A stretch of DNA of 64,000 bases from an uncultured Thiodictyon sp. (lineage in GTDB: Bacteria; Pseudomonadota; Gammaproteobacteria; Chromatiales; Chromatiaceae). Each line of letters begins with the position of its first letter. The stretch's first letter is position 1. The notes under the pieces are model-generated. The model saw only the letters and a list, made by a program, of their open reading frames with translations, was not told the DNA's origin and searched no databases. Position numbers and translations under genes: made by a program. The stretch is from the NCBI RefSeq assembly GCF_903946935.1, contig NZ_CAJAXH010000214.1:26413-90412 (forward strand). The letters are read 5' to 3'. This document shows, one piece after another, positions 17,951 through 27,067 of the stretch.

Positions 17951-18362
17951 CGCTATCTCTCACGCTCTTGTGTATTGATCGTAGGGAGCCCGCCGAGCGA
18001 CCAACACACAAGTCCGCTCGCCGGAAAGAATCTACGCGGCGCCCGGGGGTCCGGCAGCGCCTGGCCGTCGGCAGCCGGGGCGTGCGAACGACGATACGAG
18101 GTGAAAAGTAGTGGATCGGGATCGATGCGTCAACCGTCATTCGATCAAAATTATCGGCCGCTACGCGACGAGCGACGCCGACGCCGCTCGGTTGGCCGAG
18201 GCGGCGCGGCGCACCCGCGGCGAATCACTGATTGCCGAACAGTGACACAGGCATTTCAGACCCTCCCAGAATCGCTCATCGGTCGAAGGCCCCGCGTCAG
18301 CGGGAGCTCAGAGGCGGCGGATTACCCCCCGTATGCTGCGGCGCAGCAAGGCGGGGGTGCGG
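17951..18362. other. Gene-free interval upstream of the RRM gene
   Basis: No supported gene. The first part should contain the promoter and leader of the RRM gene, which often has a long regulated 5' leader, but no defined element could be recognised. Confidence 0.35.
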
Positions 18363-19208
18363 TCAAGAGCGCCGCCGCCGCAGCGTGGGCTCGTCATCGT
18401 GTTCAAGGGACTCGTCGATATGAAAGGCGGGGCCCGGGTCCAGGTCGCCATGGGCCGTGAGGATCGGTTCGATGCGCGGGGCGGACGCCGGGGGCGCCTT
18501 GGTCTGCTCTGGGGTCGGCGCTGGATCGGGGGCGGCGGACGGTACCGGCGCGGGCCGCTGGTCCGCCACCTTGGGACGCACCCGCACCGGCCGCAAGCGC
18601 GGCTCCCGCGCGTCGTCCACCGACACCTCGGAGAGGCTGTGCCGGACCTCCTCCGGCGCCTGGCGCACCGGCTCGGCTGGGCGCACCGGGGCCGGCGCCG
18701 GCGGGCGCAGTGCGTCGATGACGGATTGGACAAGCTGCGCCAACTCCGACTCAAAATAGCCGTCCGCCTCGCGCAGCCGCACGAAGGGCAGACCGGCGGC
18801 GGCGCAGACCCGATCCAGGGTGTCGCGCGGCACCGCCCGGCCCAGGCGCGAGCGGGGCACCAGATTCACCGCGCAGGCGATGGCCCCGGTCGCCGCCTGG
18901 CAGACCAGAAAGTCGAATTGCCGATCCCCCATGCGGGCATAGGCACGGCGCCGCGCCGCGCGGTCCAGCCGCGGCCGCAGGCCGATCACCTCCGCCACCC
19001 GCACCCGGCCATAGACCCGATAGTCCGGGCCCACCGCGCGCTCCAGCACCGCCAAAAAGGCGCGCTGGGGCGGCGAGAACAGCGCCTCATCCGCCACATA
19101 GGGCCAGCGCGCGCGGCGCCCGAAGCGCCGGTATAGGCTGAGGATCAGGGCCAGGAGGAGCAGCCCCGCCAGGCCGAGCAAAAAATAGAAATGTCCCACG
19201 TCAGTCAC
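18363..19208 (-). CDS. DUF2726 domain protein with N-terminal membrane anchor
   Basis: This 281-residue protein has one N-terminal membrane helix (FYFLLGLAGLLLLALILSLY) followed by a DUF2726 domain (roughly residues 40-180). Family motifs are LFSPPQRAFLAVLERAV, YRVYGRVRVAEVI, RQFDFLVC and GLPFVRLREADGYFESEL. DUF2726 is related to restriction-endonuclease-like (PD-(D/E)XK) folds and may bind DNA, but no activity is established. The last 90 residues are Pro/Ala-rich and low-complexity, ending in an Arg-rich stretch. The IELDD-type acidic motif seen in many members is replaced here by CAVNLVP, so a catalytic role is doubtful. Confidence 0.75.
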   Translation of the reverse strand: MTDVGHFYFLLGLAGLLLLALILSLYRRFGRRARWPYVADEALFSPPQRAFLAVLERAVGPDYRVYGRVRVAEVIGLRPRLDRAARRRAYARMGDRQFDFLVCQAATGAIACAVNLVPRSRLGRAVPRDTLDRVCAAAGLPFVRLREADGYFESELAQLVQSVIDALRPPAPAPVRPAEPVRQAPEEVRHSLSEVSVDDAREPRLRPVRVRPKVADQRPAPVPSAAPDPAPTPEQTKAPPASAPRIEPILTAHGDLDPGPAFHIDESLEHDDEPTLRRRRS

Positions 19209-19377
19209 CTGATGGCTGGCCGCCGCGGCACCCGTCGCGCCGATGCAGCGCGCCCGCAGCCAGCCATACGTTTAGAGACACCGACCGCATGCTCGGCGCC
19301 GTCGTGAAAACAAAAGCTTAGAATATTACACGAGTAGCGCGCCGCAAGTCACGCGGGATGGCGCGCGATGTCACTCT

Positions 19378-19418
19378 GGCTGCCACGCTCCTGCGTAGGA
19401 GCAAGCGCGGGCGCTCCT
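19378..19418. repeat. Partial three-hairpin repeat, copy C
   Basis: CTGCCACGCTCCTGCGTAGG followed by AGCAAGCGCGGGCGCTCC matches the first 40 bases of the repeat at 8695-8800 with several substitutions. The remaining two-thirds are missing, indicating decay. Confidence 0.6.
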
Positions 19419-19810
19419 AAGCTGGACCATCACTGCCATTAGATCAAAGGTTAAGCTCCCGCAGCGGCGCGGGGACGGGGGCATTGATCGTCATTCCGGT
19501 CGGGACGCCGGAATCCAGGCCAGGTACGGCAGCCTCTCGGCCGCCGCGAACGCGCAGAATATCGCGGACTGGCCGGAACGGTGTTCAAGGCCGGCCCGGG
19601 CAGTCAGAACAAGGCCATCTTTCTACTTGTCGCGCACTGCAATCCTGGCATGCGGCGCGCCCAGCCCGATGAAGTCTTGCCGCGGCGGCCCGGCAACGCC
19701 GATAATCTTCTTGGCAGGTGCAACAAAAGAGTTTTTGCAACGCCTGAAGCGTCCGGCGCGACTGCCGCAACACATTGCTTTTATTGCATTCTATCAGGCG
19801 CTGGCAGACA

Positions 19811-19970
19811 GGCTTACCAAAGCCCGGCTGGTGAGGTCCAACAAAATTTCCGGCAACGCTGACAACATTCTTAGTAGGTCCGCCAAAGTCTTCAGCAAGC
19901 CTGGCACCTTTCCCAGCAGGTCCGCCAAAGTTTCCAGCAAGCCTGACAACCTTCCCAAGAGGTTGAACTG
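19811..19970. repeat. Degenerate tandem array, 42-bp period
   Basis: The block AGGTCCGCCAAAGT recurs at 42-bp spacing (about 19834, 19876, 19918) and GCAA[CG]GC[CT] at 19853, 19895 and 19937. A more distant copy is seen at 19692-19736. The period is a multiple of three: on the plus strand it reads as repeats like RSAKVFSKPGTFPS, on the minus strand as Leu-rich repeats like LLETLADLLGKV. No start or flanking gene was found. Confidence 0.6.
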
Positions 19971-20000
19971 GATGGCATCATTCCTGGCGATCCGAAAAGG

Positions 20001-20041
20001 TAAGCGCCCCCTGGCTTGCGCTGGCCGGGGGGCCTAGCTTA
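20001..20041 (-). terminator. Probable terminator of the S8 protease gene
   Basis: On the minus strand, just after the protease stop, a stem GCCCCCCGGC / GCCAGGGGGC with a short loop is followed by CGCTTACCTTTTC. The T-run is short, so efficiency is uncertain. Confidence 0.5.
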
Positions 20042-20070
20042 TGCAGGTCTATGGCTCGGCTCCCCATCGC

Positions 20071-22557
20071 TCACTGACCCAGAATCGCCCTCCAACCACC
20101 GCGGTTTGGCAGGCAATTCCAGCAGAAGTTATCGACTGGTTTACCCTTGCAATTATAACAAACCAGGGCAAAGTCCTGATCCAAAGGGGTAGCGTTATTG
20201 GGCACGCCATCCCCGGCGATATTGGCCGCGGTGACGGTGATGGCGATGGCGATGGCCCCCGTCGTTGTGGCCGGCAGGAAGATGGCCTCGGCATTGTTGG
20301 CATTGTCCGCCGTTCCACCCGTCGTGCTCCAGCGACCGGCGAAGTGATTGCCCAGGTAGGTGACGCCGTTCACCACCACGGTCAGGTTGAGATTGTTCAC
20401 CTGTGGGCTGGTGCCGATTGCGCCGGGGGCATCCGTGTAGCTCATGACGATGCGCAGGGGTTTGGTGGTGTCCGCCACTGAACCCGCCCAGGTCCAGGTC
20501 TGGCCCGTGCTGGTGAAGACATGCGACTGGTCGACCAGGGCGCGCGTGGTATTATCGAAGGCCGTCTTCATGTCTGGCATGCCGAAGCCCTGACTGTTGC
20601 TCGGCAGGGTATCATTGGCGGAAACGCCTGTAAGATACGTCGGATGGGCAAGCATGTAGGCCTTGATAAGCGCCGGACTGGGCGTCGCGAAGCCAGCATT
20701 GATTTGCAGCCACCGGTAATAGAGGGAGGCGATACCCGCGACCGCCGGCGCCGAGTGGCTGGTGCCGGAGGATGCTGCAAATAGTGTCTGGCCGGCAGGC
20801 TGGTACTGGTCGCATACCCCCGTGCCGTCATAGACGGCGCTCGTGCTGGCCGTGCCTTGGATATGGGTGCCGGGGGCGATGACCTCGGGTTTGATCCGAC
20901 CGCCCGGGGCCGGTCCGCGACTGGAAAAATAGATGACATCCATGGCATTATTCGCACCCGTAGGACCAATGCCGCAGCCGTCGGTCCAGTTACCGGCCTC
21001 GTTAATGGGGCGCTGGTTTTCGGACGCACCCACCGTAATCATATTCTTGCCGTTGCCCGGGGTGCCGATGGTGTCCACCGTGGGACCGGAATTGCCGGCC
21101 GAGAAGACATAGACCATCGGCTGATTACCGGCCGTACTTGGATCAGCGTCGCGCACCCCACTATCATAGGCCTGCGAAGAAGCGTCATAGGTCCCCGCGC
21201 AAAAGTCGCAGCCCCAGGAGTTGGAGCTGATCAGCGCGCCGTTGTCATGCTCGCTCTTGATCAAGCTGGTGTCCGTGCCGCCACAGCCGGAGATGTCGTA
21301 ATACCCAATGTTGGCGAAGATCTTGGTGTTGCCCGTCCGACCGTAGGGGTTGATGCCCAACCCGCGCTGATAGGCGCTCGGATACTGGTACGGAAAGCCC
21401 GTGCGCGCGTCGTAGCTGCTGATGATGCTGGTGTTGATATGACCATGGCCAGCCGCACCGTCGGCACTGGCGTCGGTCGTGCAGTTCTTGGCAAAGGCCA
21501 CGCGGCTGACTGTACCGCCGCCCAGGGCGGTCAGGGTCACATCGCCAGCGCCGTTGATCGTCGTACCATTGCCAACACCATCATCCGCTACCGAAACAAT
21601 CGGATAGTCAGTCGGGCTCTGGCTGAAGCCCAGGCTGTTCAACCAAGCCTGGTAGCCAGGTCCACTGGGGCCACTGCCTGCCCCATCGAGGTTCCCGGCG
21701 ACAATCTGCCCCTGGACCTCGTCCATCAAATGGCGCGGGAAACGCTCGCCGATCCAAACTACATCGGGTAGCAGGGCAATGCTCAGAAGGTCCGAAGCCC
21801 GCACTGAGACCATAGTGTTTTCAAATGCCAGGATCGGTGACCAGTCAGACAGGCGCTTGACTGTCAGGCCGGCAATGAAGTCTTGCGAGGCCTTCTTGTT
21901 CGGGTGGTTGTAAAGTTGGATGACCACCGGCACGACCTCGCTGCCATTAGCGCCGCTCAGGATGCGGTTCTCGATGGAGGCCCCGAGCTTGAAGGCTGGC
22001 TGATGGGGCGCGCTGTATTGTACGAAATCCCTGGCCTTGGCCATGTTATCCAACTGGGTACGGCCCGCTGCGGCGGTCCAGACGAGATAACCATTGTTGG
22101 CAATGTATTGAACGGGAGTGCCGCCGGCAGCAACGACCGCATCCAGCCAAGCCTGCTTGATCGGCCCCACGAACTGTATGACCTGCAGGGCCGCTCCCGC
22201 ATTATTCTGGCTTGCCAGTACTGAAGGGAGGTTAAGCTGACCAGCCCGGGTGTCTACCGGATGCCGATCGAACAGGAGCGTGTCCATGAGTGGGTCCACC
22301 TGGACCTGGGCACTCGTCTGCGCAGATAGACTGGCCCGCGCTGGGTCGCTGACTTTATATAGCGCAAAGGTCCCGTAGTCATGCCAGAGTGTCACCCCAG
22401 GCTTCCCACTATCGAGTACCCCAGCCGGAGCGATGACCTTATGCACGGTGGTTCCGCTCTCTGGCGCGGAACTCACCGGCACAGCAGGAGAAAGGGGCAT
22501 GGCAATGCCCGTGACCATGAAAGCGGCTAACAGCTTAACCTTACCCGATTTATACAT
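20071..22557 (-). CDS. Secreted subtilisin-like serine protease (peptidase S8)
   Basis: This 828-residue exported protease has the full S8 catalytic set. The Asp lies in SVADDGVGNGT (about residue 322), the His in GHGHINTSII (about 372), the oxyanion Asn in FSAGNSGP and the Ser in GTSHSAPAVAG (about 600). A signal peptide (MYKSGKVKLLAAFMVTGIAM) precedes a propeptide-like region of about 280 residues. After the catalytic domain comes a beta-sandwich module (LRIVMSYTDAPGA, VNNLNLTVVVNG, DQDFALVCYN) common in bacterial S8 proteases. Unusually, the protein ends with two CxxC pairs eight residues apart (CYNC and CWNC), a possible zinc or disulfide knuckle. It is flanked by repeats and relics. Confidence 0.92.
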   Translation of the reverse strand: MYKSGKVKLLAAFMVTGIAMPLSPAVPVSSAPESGTTVHKVIAPAGVLDSGKPGVTLWHDYGTFALYKVSDPARASLSAQTSAQVQVDPLMDTLLFDRHPVDTRAGQLNLPSVLASQNNAGAALQVIQFVGPIKQAWLDAVVAAGGTPVQYIANNGYLVWTAAAGRTQLDNMAKARDFVQYSAPHQPAFKLGASIENRILSGANGSEVVPVVIQLYNHPNKKASQDFIAGLTVKRLSDWSPILAFENTMVSVRASDLLSIALLPDVVWIGERFPRHLMDEVQGQIVAGNLDGAGSGPSGPGYQAWLNSLGFSQSPTDYPIVSVADDGVGNGTTINGAGDVTLTALGGGTVSRVAFAKNCTTDASADGAAGHGHINTSIISSYDARTGFPYQYPSAYQRGLGINPYGRTGNTKIFANIGYYDISGCGGTDTSLIKSEHDNGALISSNSWGCDFCAGTYDASSQAYDSGVRDADPSTAGNQPMVYVFSAGNSGPTVDTIGTPGNGKNMITVGASENQRPINEAGNWTDGCGIGPTGANNAMDVIYFSSRGPAPGGRIKPEVIAPGTHIQGTASTSAVYDGTGVCDQYQPAGQTLFAASSGTSHSAPAVAGIASLYYRWLQINAGFATPSPALIKAYMLAHPTYLTGVSANDTLPSNSQGFGMPDMKTAFDNTTRALVDQSHVFTSTGQTWTWAGSVADTTKPLRIVMSYTDAPGAIGTSPQVNNLNLTVVVNGVTYLGNHFAGRWSTTGGTADNANNAEAIFLPATTTGAIAIAITVTAANIAGDGVPNNATPLDQDFALVCYNCKGKPVDNFCWNCLPNRGGWRAILGQ

Positions 22558-23130
22558 ACGTGCTCCGAATCGTCTTGGTCAACAGCAAATTGGTGCCGAA
22601 GTGCGAGCTCAACCGGCGGGTTGTGCAGCCGAGTTCAGCGCCGGAGGGCAGTCCACCGTCGGGGTTCGAGCGCCGCCCCGCATACGAGAAGGCCGATGGG
22701 CCAACAACGCAGTACGACCCGACGTCAGGGCTAAAGGGGCCAGGCTCGAATACATTCCGGCACGACATAACCGAAATTAACTCGCATCCGATCCATTTAT
22801 CCTATTCGTGCCCTGGCTGCCCCAAACAATTGGGGCAAATGCTAGCTGAAGTTTCCGGCTTTTCCAGGGGGGTACCAGAAGGGCGGGGGGGTACGCTGGG
22901 GGGATTTTCGAGGGGTTTGCCCAGATCCAGTCAAACCCTGCGAAAACTCCCGGCCCCAAGTGCCTAGCCCTGGACGGTTTTCAGAACCCGCAAGCTTCTG
23001 ATGCTAGTACATGACCAACAACCAGTCAAGTCATACTGAAAAAGATTTGTTGACGCTGAGATCGCTATATTAAGCAACCTTTACACATGGGGCGCCCCAT
23101 TATCAGAGCCACCCGCAGACGCCCTCATTC
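22558..23130. other. Gene-free interval upstream of the protease gene
   Basis: No gene was supported. Open frames in this stretch are compositionally atypical and lack family motifs. A G-rich patch lies at 22865-22905. The promoter of the protease gene should lie near 22560-22620. Confidence 0.35.
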
Positions 23131-23461
23131 CTGCCGCCTTGCGCACCGCTGGCCGGGCTGAACGACGTCATCAAGGGCCAGCCCCTGGTGATCGCTGAGA
23201 GCGATGGGGAGGCGATCCGCCCGCATCCGAAGTTCCGGGTGTTCGCCACCGGCTACTCGGTGGGCGCGGGGGGCGGCTCGGGCCTCTATCAGGGGGGCTT
23301 ACGCCAAGACCTGGCCTTCGTGGACCGCTTCCGGGTGGTCCTGGTCGGTTACCGGGAACCTGCGGTCGAGAAGGAGATGACCTATCCGGATGGATCGGTC
23401 AAGGAGTGGGGCTACGCCGAGTTGGGCACCGAAATTGACTTGCCCCCGATCTGCAACCAGA
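23131..23461 (+). pseudogene. Fragment of a CobS/MoxR-like AAA+ ATPase
   Basis: An open stretch without a proper start reads LAGLNDVIKGQPLVIAE, IRPHPKFRVFATGYSVGAG, SGLYQGGLRQDLAFVDRF and ends in an acidic segment. This matches the part between Walker B and the sensor region of CobS/MoxR-type AAA+ ATPases (pattern HP-FRVFAT...GLY-G...DR). Walker A and B are missing. Coding continues to about 23461, where a PIN-domain remnant starts in another frame. Confidence 0.6.
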
Positions 23462-23725
23462 ATGCAGGTACTTTTGAGATTGCTGGATACGGATGTCTGT
23501 ATCGAGTCCCTGCGCGGCAACCCGCTGGTCATGGAGCAACGACGCGCGACCCAGGACCGCGTGGCAACCACCTGGATCACCGCCTGCGAGCTGGCCTACG
23601 GCGCCGCTAACTCACGGGCAGCGGCAGCGAATCGGAGCCTAGTGACCGAATTTCTGGCCACCCTCCCGATCCTGGATTTCAATCTCCCCGCGGCCCTTGA
23701 TTTCGGTCACCATAAGGCACGATCG
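23462..23725 (+). pseudogene. Truncated PIN-domain (VapC-like) toxin
   Basis: The frame beginning MQVLLRLLDTDVCIESLRG has the first PIN Asp (LLDTDVCIE) and the TACELAYGAANSRAAAANRS helix with the conserved Glu, then FLATLPILDFNLPAALDFG. In VapC proteins a second acidic cluster follows about 30 residues later; here family sequence ends near 23705 and the frame runs into a 53-bp palindrome. The toxin active site is therefore incomplete, and no VapB antitoxin is upstream. Confidence 0.65.
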
Positions 23726-23771
23726 CCCTGTAGGCCTTCGTCATTAGTCCGGCCAGATCCCGGCTGGCACT

Positions 23772-23826
23772 CGTCGCGGCCTGGGGGCCGCTCCTACGGC
23801 GTAGGAGCGGCCCCCAGGCCGCGACG
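23772..23826. repeat. 55-bp palindrome with 25-bp perfect arms (copy 1)
   Basis: The arms begin CGTCGCGGCCTGGGGGCCGC and are separated by CGGCG. A 53-bp identical copy (23773-23825) lies at 30360-30412. It ends the PIN relic. Confidence 0.85.
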
Positions 23827-23911
23827 GGCTGCGGCGACGACCCATGGCCGGAATTTATGATCAAGGCCGCGCAGTACCCTTGCGAGCGCCGCCCCGGGAG
23901 CGAACTACGCC

Positions 23912-25174
23912 ATGAGACTGTTCGACATCATCGCCGCACTGATCACGCTGTCGGCGCTGTTCAGTTGGTTCAACTACCGCTTTTTGAAGCTGCCGACCGC
24001 CATCGGGCTGATGCTGATCGCGCTGCTCGCCTCCCTGGCGCTGCTGCTGCCGATCCCGGGCAACGACGGCTTGGAACAGGAGGTGCGGCGGCTGCTCGAC
24101 AGCATCGACTTCGACGAGACCGTGCTGCACGGCATGTTGGGCTTTCTGCTGTTTGCCGGGGCGCTGCATGTGCGGCTCGCCGATCTGGCCAGGCACAAAT
24201 GGGTGATCCTGCTGCTGGCGAGCGTGGGCGTGCTGATCTCCGCCGTGCTGGTGGGCCTGGGCGCCTGGCTGCTGTTTTTCCTGGTCGGTCTCCCGATCCC
24301 GCTGATCTATTGCCTGCTGTTCGGCGCGCTCATCTCACCCACCGACCCCATCGCGGTGCTCAGTATCCTCAAGCAGGCCGCGGCGCCCAAGAGCCTGGAG
24401 AACAAGATCACCGGCGAGTCGCTGTTTAACGACGGGGCGGCCGTGGTGCTGTTTCTGGTGCTGGCGCGGATCGCCGGCGGCGACGAGTTGGCCCACCCCG
24501 GTCTGTTCATCGAGGCCTTCCTGACGGAGGCGCTCGGCGGCCTGGCCTTGGGGCTGGCGAGCGGTGGACTGGCCTATCTGATGATGCGCGGCATCGACAA
24601 CTATCAGGTGGAGGTGCTGCTGACCCTGGCGGTGGCGAGCGGCGCCTATGCGGTGGCGGAGCACTGGCACGTGTCGGCGCCGATTACGGTCGTGGTCGCC
24701 GGACTCTTGATCGGCAATCTGGCCCGCGAAGGGGTCTGGTCGGCCGAGACGATGCGCTATGTCGACGCCTTCTGGGAGCTGATCGACGAGGTCTTGAATG
24801 CGGTGCTGTTCGTGCTGATCGGCCTCGAGGTGATGGTGTTGACCCTCAGCGGGTCCATTCTGCTCGCCGGCCTGCTGGCCATCCCGCTGGTGCTGCTCGC
24901 CCGGGCGGTCAGTACCGCCCTGCCGCTTGCGGCACTGCGGCGCTTCCGCACCTGGTCGCCGGGGGTGGTCGCGATCCTCACCTGGGGCGGGCTGCGCGGC
25001 GGCATCTCGGTGGCGATGGCGCTCTCGCTGCCGCACGGCGAGGTCCGCGACCTGCTGGTCTCGGTGACCTATATCGTGGTGGTCTTCTCTATTCTGGTGC
25101 AGGGACTCACCCTGGGACCCTTCATTCGGGCGACCGGCCGGCGGGCCGATCTGGAGTTCTCTGCCAGTCGATGA
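23912..25174 (+). CDS. Na+/H+ antiporter, CPA1 (NhaP) family
   Basis: This 420-residue inner-membrane protein with about 12 helices should exchange Na+ (or K+) for H+. CPA1 landmarks are FGALISPTDPIAVLSILKQ and ITGESLFNDGAAVVLFLVL with the ion-binding N173-D174 pair, and later SAPITVVVAGLLIGNLAREG and WGGLRGGISVAMALSLP. The ATG at 23912 follows a GGGAGCG site. No regulatory C-terminal domain is present. It stands alone between a relic zone and a minus-strand gene group. Confidence 0.92.
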   Translation: MRLFDIIAALITLSALFSWFNYRFLKLPTAIGLMLIALLASLALLLPIPGNDGLEQEVRRLLDSIDFDETVLHGMLGFLLFAGALHVRLADLARHKWVILLLASVGVLISAVLVGLGAWLLFFLVGLPIPLIYCLLFGALISPTDPIAVLSILKQAAAPKSLENKITGESLFNDGAAVVLFLVLARIAGGDELAHPGLFIEAFLTEALGGLALGLASGGLAYLMMRGIDNYQVEVLLTLAVASGAYAVAEHWHVSAPITVVVAGLLIGNLAREGVWSAETMRYVDAFWELIDEVLNAVLFVLIGLEVMVLTLSGSILLAGLLAIPLVLLARAVSTALPLAALRRFRTWSPGVVAILTWGGLRGGISVAMALSLPHGEVRDLLVSVTYIVVVFSILVQGLTLGPFIRATGRRADLEFSASR

Positions 25175-25199
25175 CCTGCCGATGCCATCAGTTCCCGCC

Positions 25200-25679
25200 C
25201 TAGGGTCGGCGCGCGCGCTCCAGCGCGGCCTCCGCGGCCTGCACCTTCTGCTGGGCCGCGGCCACCCGCCGCTCGTAGTCAGGAGTGGAGATGCGGTCGC
25301 CGCCGGGGGTGACCTGCCAGTCCTCCGCGCCGTGGATCTTCGTCTGCTCCAGTTCAGCCGTGGCCTGGATCACGGCCTGCTGGGCCTGCCTCACCTGGTC
25401 TGGATTCGGCGTCGGGGCCGTTTCAGGCGGGGGCGTCGCCGGGGTCTTGGTCTCACCCGGCGCGTCTGGTGCGCCGGTGCGGACCTGCAACTCCTGCACG
25501 GTTCGCGCGCCACCCGCGGGCGGGGCCGCCGAATAGGTCACACGGCCCTCGGCGTCCACCGATTTGAAGATCGCCTCGGCACCGACCGGCCCGGCGACGG
25601 CCAGTACACAGACGATCACCCACGCGCCGCGCGGGCGGGTCAGGGGGCGTATCCAGGAGCGGATGGAGACGAGATTCAT
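25200..25679 (-). CDS. DUF4124 domain protein, exported
   Basis: This 159-residue protein has a signal-like N-terminus (GAWVIVCVLAVAGPVGAEA) followed by the DUF4124 strand pair (IFKSVDAEGRVTYSAAPP). Downstream is a Pro/Thr-rich linker and a C-terminal coiled-coil-like stretch (RVAAAQQKVQAAEAALERAR). DUF4124 is a short periplasmic module of unknown function, also found at the N-terminus of the transglycosylase at 1967-2719. It is the last of the minus-strand genes from argH leftward but separated from fpr by a REP hairpin. Confidence 0.8.
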   Translation of the reverse strand: MNLVSIRSWIRPLTRPRGAWVIVCVLAVAGPVGAEAIFKSVDAEGRVTYSAAPPAGGARTVQELQVRTGAPDAPGETKTPATPPPETAPTPNPDQVRQAQQAVIQATAELEQTKIHGAEDWQVTPGGDRISTPDYERRVAAAQQKVQAAEAALERARRP

Positions 25680-25713
25680 CTGGGCGTTACCATTGAAGTC
25701 AGGCCAGGACCCG

Positions 25714-25767
25714 GTGGGAGCGGCTTCAGCCGCGACCCGCCCTCGTCGCGGCTGAAGCCGCTCCCAC
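25714..25767. repeat. REP-type hairpin with 23-bp perfect arms
   Basis: GTGGGAGCGGCTTCAGCCGC (and GAC) pairs exactly with its complement across an 8-base loop. This matches the widely known REP sequence of pseudomonads. It lies between fpr and the DUF4124 gene. Confidence 0.85.
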
Positions 25768-25842
25768 GGGCGGTGGCGCGGGCGCCATGGCGGCTAATGT
25801 AACGCGGCGGGCAGGTGCTTGGCTACGCGCCTTTACGCGCCT

Positions 25843-26589
25843 TTAATGATAATGCTCGGTGCTGTACTGTCCCGGGGCATTGCGGCGATGCCGCACCAGT
25901 CCGCGCGCCTCCAGGAGGAGCTTGACCTCCTTGATCATGGCGGCGTTACCGCACAGCATCACGTGACTGGCGGCCGGATCGATGCGCACCCCCACCCGCG
26001 CCTCCAAGTCCCCACTGGTCAGCAGATCGGTGATGCGCCCAGCCAGGGCTTGGGGGCAGGACTCCCGGCTCACCACCGGGACGAAGATGAACCGCTCTCC
26101 CCAGCGCTGGGCGATGGCGGCGATGGTCTCGCCGTAGACCAGATCGGTGGCACTGCGCACCCCATGGACCAGGACCACCCGCTCAAAGCGCTCCCAGGGG
26201 TCCGGGGTGCGCAGGATGGAGAGATAGACCCCAATGGCCGTGCCAGTGGCCAGCAGCCAGAGGGTCGCGGCGGCCTCGACCGCCTCCAGGGTGAAGATGC
26301 CCCCGGCCTTGGCCGAGACCCACACGGTGTCACCGGGGTTGAGGGCCGAGAGATAGGGGGTCAGCGGCCCCCCCGGCAGCTCGTTGAAGAGGATCTCCAA
26401 TGGACGCTCAGACGGCGGATTGACCAGCGAGTAGGGCCGCCCCACCCGCTCGCCCGCGATATCCATGGCCACCTTGACGAACTGGCCCGCCCTGAACTCG
26501 CCCAGCGGGGCGTCCAACTGGATGCTATAGAGGCCCTCCGTCCAGGTATGCTTACCGACCACCGTCCCCTTGACCCATTCGTTCATCAT
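25843..26589 (-). CDS. fpr: Ferredoxin--NADP+ reductase
   Basis: This 248-residue FAD enzyme moves electrons between NADPH and ferredoxin or flavodoxin. The FAD-binding motif GRPYSLVNPP (around residues 50-60), the phosphate-binding KAGGIFTLE segment, the NADP-binding LATGTAIGVYLSIL and the C-terminal CGNAAMIKEVKLLLEARGL are all present. The protein ends YSTEHYH rather than with the usual aromatic-Trp/Tyr terminus of subclass members. The start is at tandem ATGs (26589 or 26586). It follows the MazG-like gene by 119 bases on the same strand. Confidence 0.9.
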   Translation of the reverse strand: MMNEWVKGTVVGKHTWTEGLYSIQLDAPLGEFRAGQFVKVAMDIAGERVGRPYSLVNPPSERPLEILFNELPGGPLTPYLSALNPGDTVWVSAKAGGIFTLEAVEAAATLWLLATGTAIGVYLSILRTPDPWERFERVVLVHGVRSATDLVYGETIAAIAQRWGERFIFVPVVSRESCPQALAGRITDLLTSGDLEARVGVRIDPAASHVMLCGNAAMIKEVKLLLEARGLVRHRRNAPGQYSTEHYH

Positions 26590-26708
26590 CGTCTCTTACC
26601 TGCCCAGGAGTTGCCGAATCTCAGTCCCAGGGGGCCCCGCACCCCCTGTCACCTATGTGCGGGGTTAGATTGGTCCGGCGGGACGCGCATTCAAACCGCG
26701 GCCAGCCC

Positions 26709-27062
26709 TCAGTCCCCATACTCCGCCGCCCGCCGGGCGTCGCCCCGCACACGCTCCGCCGGATAGCGCTGCTCGTTGATGGCAATCTTGCGGTAGGCGG
26801 CGGCGATAGGGTCGACCCCGAGGCGCTCGGCGATCCGGATCAGATAGATGAGGCAGTCGGCCACCTCCATGGCCACCTGCTCCTTCTTCTCCGGGGCCAG
26901 GTCCAGACTCTGCTCCTGGGTCAGCCACTGGAAGTGTTCCAACAGTTCGCCCACCTCCCCCGCCAGGGCCATGGACAGATTTTTGGGTGAGTGGAACTGC
27001 TCCCAGTCACGCTCCTGGGCAAAGCGGATCAGGCGGGCATTGAGATCGTCCAGGCTGTCCAT
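26709..27062 (-). CDS. MazG-like nucleotide pyrophosphohydrolase (dCTPase type)
   Basis: This 117-residue all-helical protein belongs to the MazG/RS21-C6 group that hydrolyses noncanonical (d)NTPs to monophosphates. Metal-binding motifs are present: LAGEVGELLEHFQW and, one helix later, EVADCLIYLIRIAERLG. The ERDWEQFHSPKNLSMAL opening is typical of the dCTP-pyrophosphatase-like subgroup. The start lies 5 bases after the argH stop, so the two genes are probably co-transcribed. A house-cleaning role is inferred. Confidence 0.88.
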   Translation of the reverse strand: MDSLDDLNARLIRFAQERDWEQFHSPKNLSMALAGEVGELLEHFQWLTQEQSLDLAPEKKEQVAMEVADCLIYLIRIAERLGVDPIAAAYRKIAINEQRYPAERVRGDARRAAEYGD

Positions 27063-27067
27063 CGCCG

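Larger units (their letters stand above)
19209..20000. other. Repeat-rich gene-free interval
   Basis: This stretch holds a partial copy of the three-hairpin repeat (19378-19418), a hairpin around 19494-19514 (ATTCCGG...CCGGAAT) and a 42-bp-period tandem array (19811-19970). Open frames here have no family resemblance and no good ribosome binding sites, so none is reported as a gene. Confidence 0.5.

Noticed and set aside
22560..22967. 135-codon open frame upstream of the protease gene
   Set aside because: It starts inside the protease promoter region, contains low-complexity Gly/Arg stretches and lacks any family motif.
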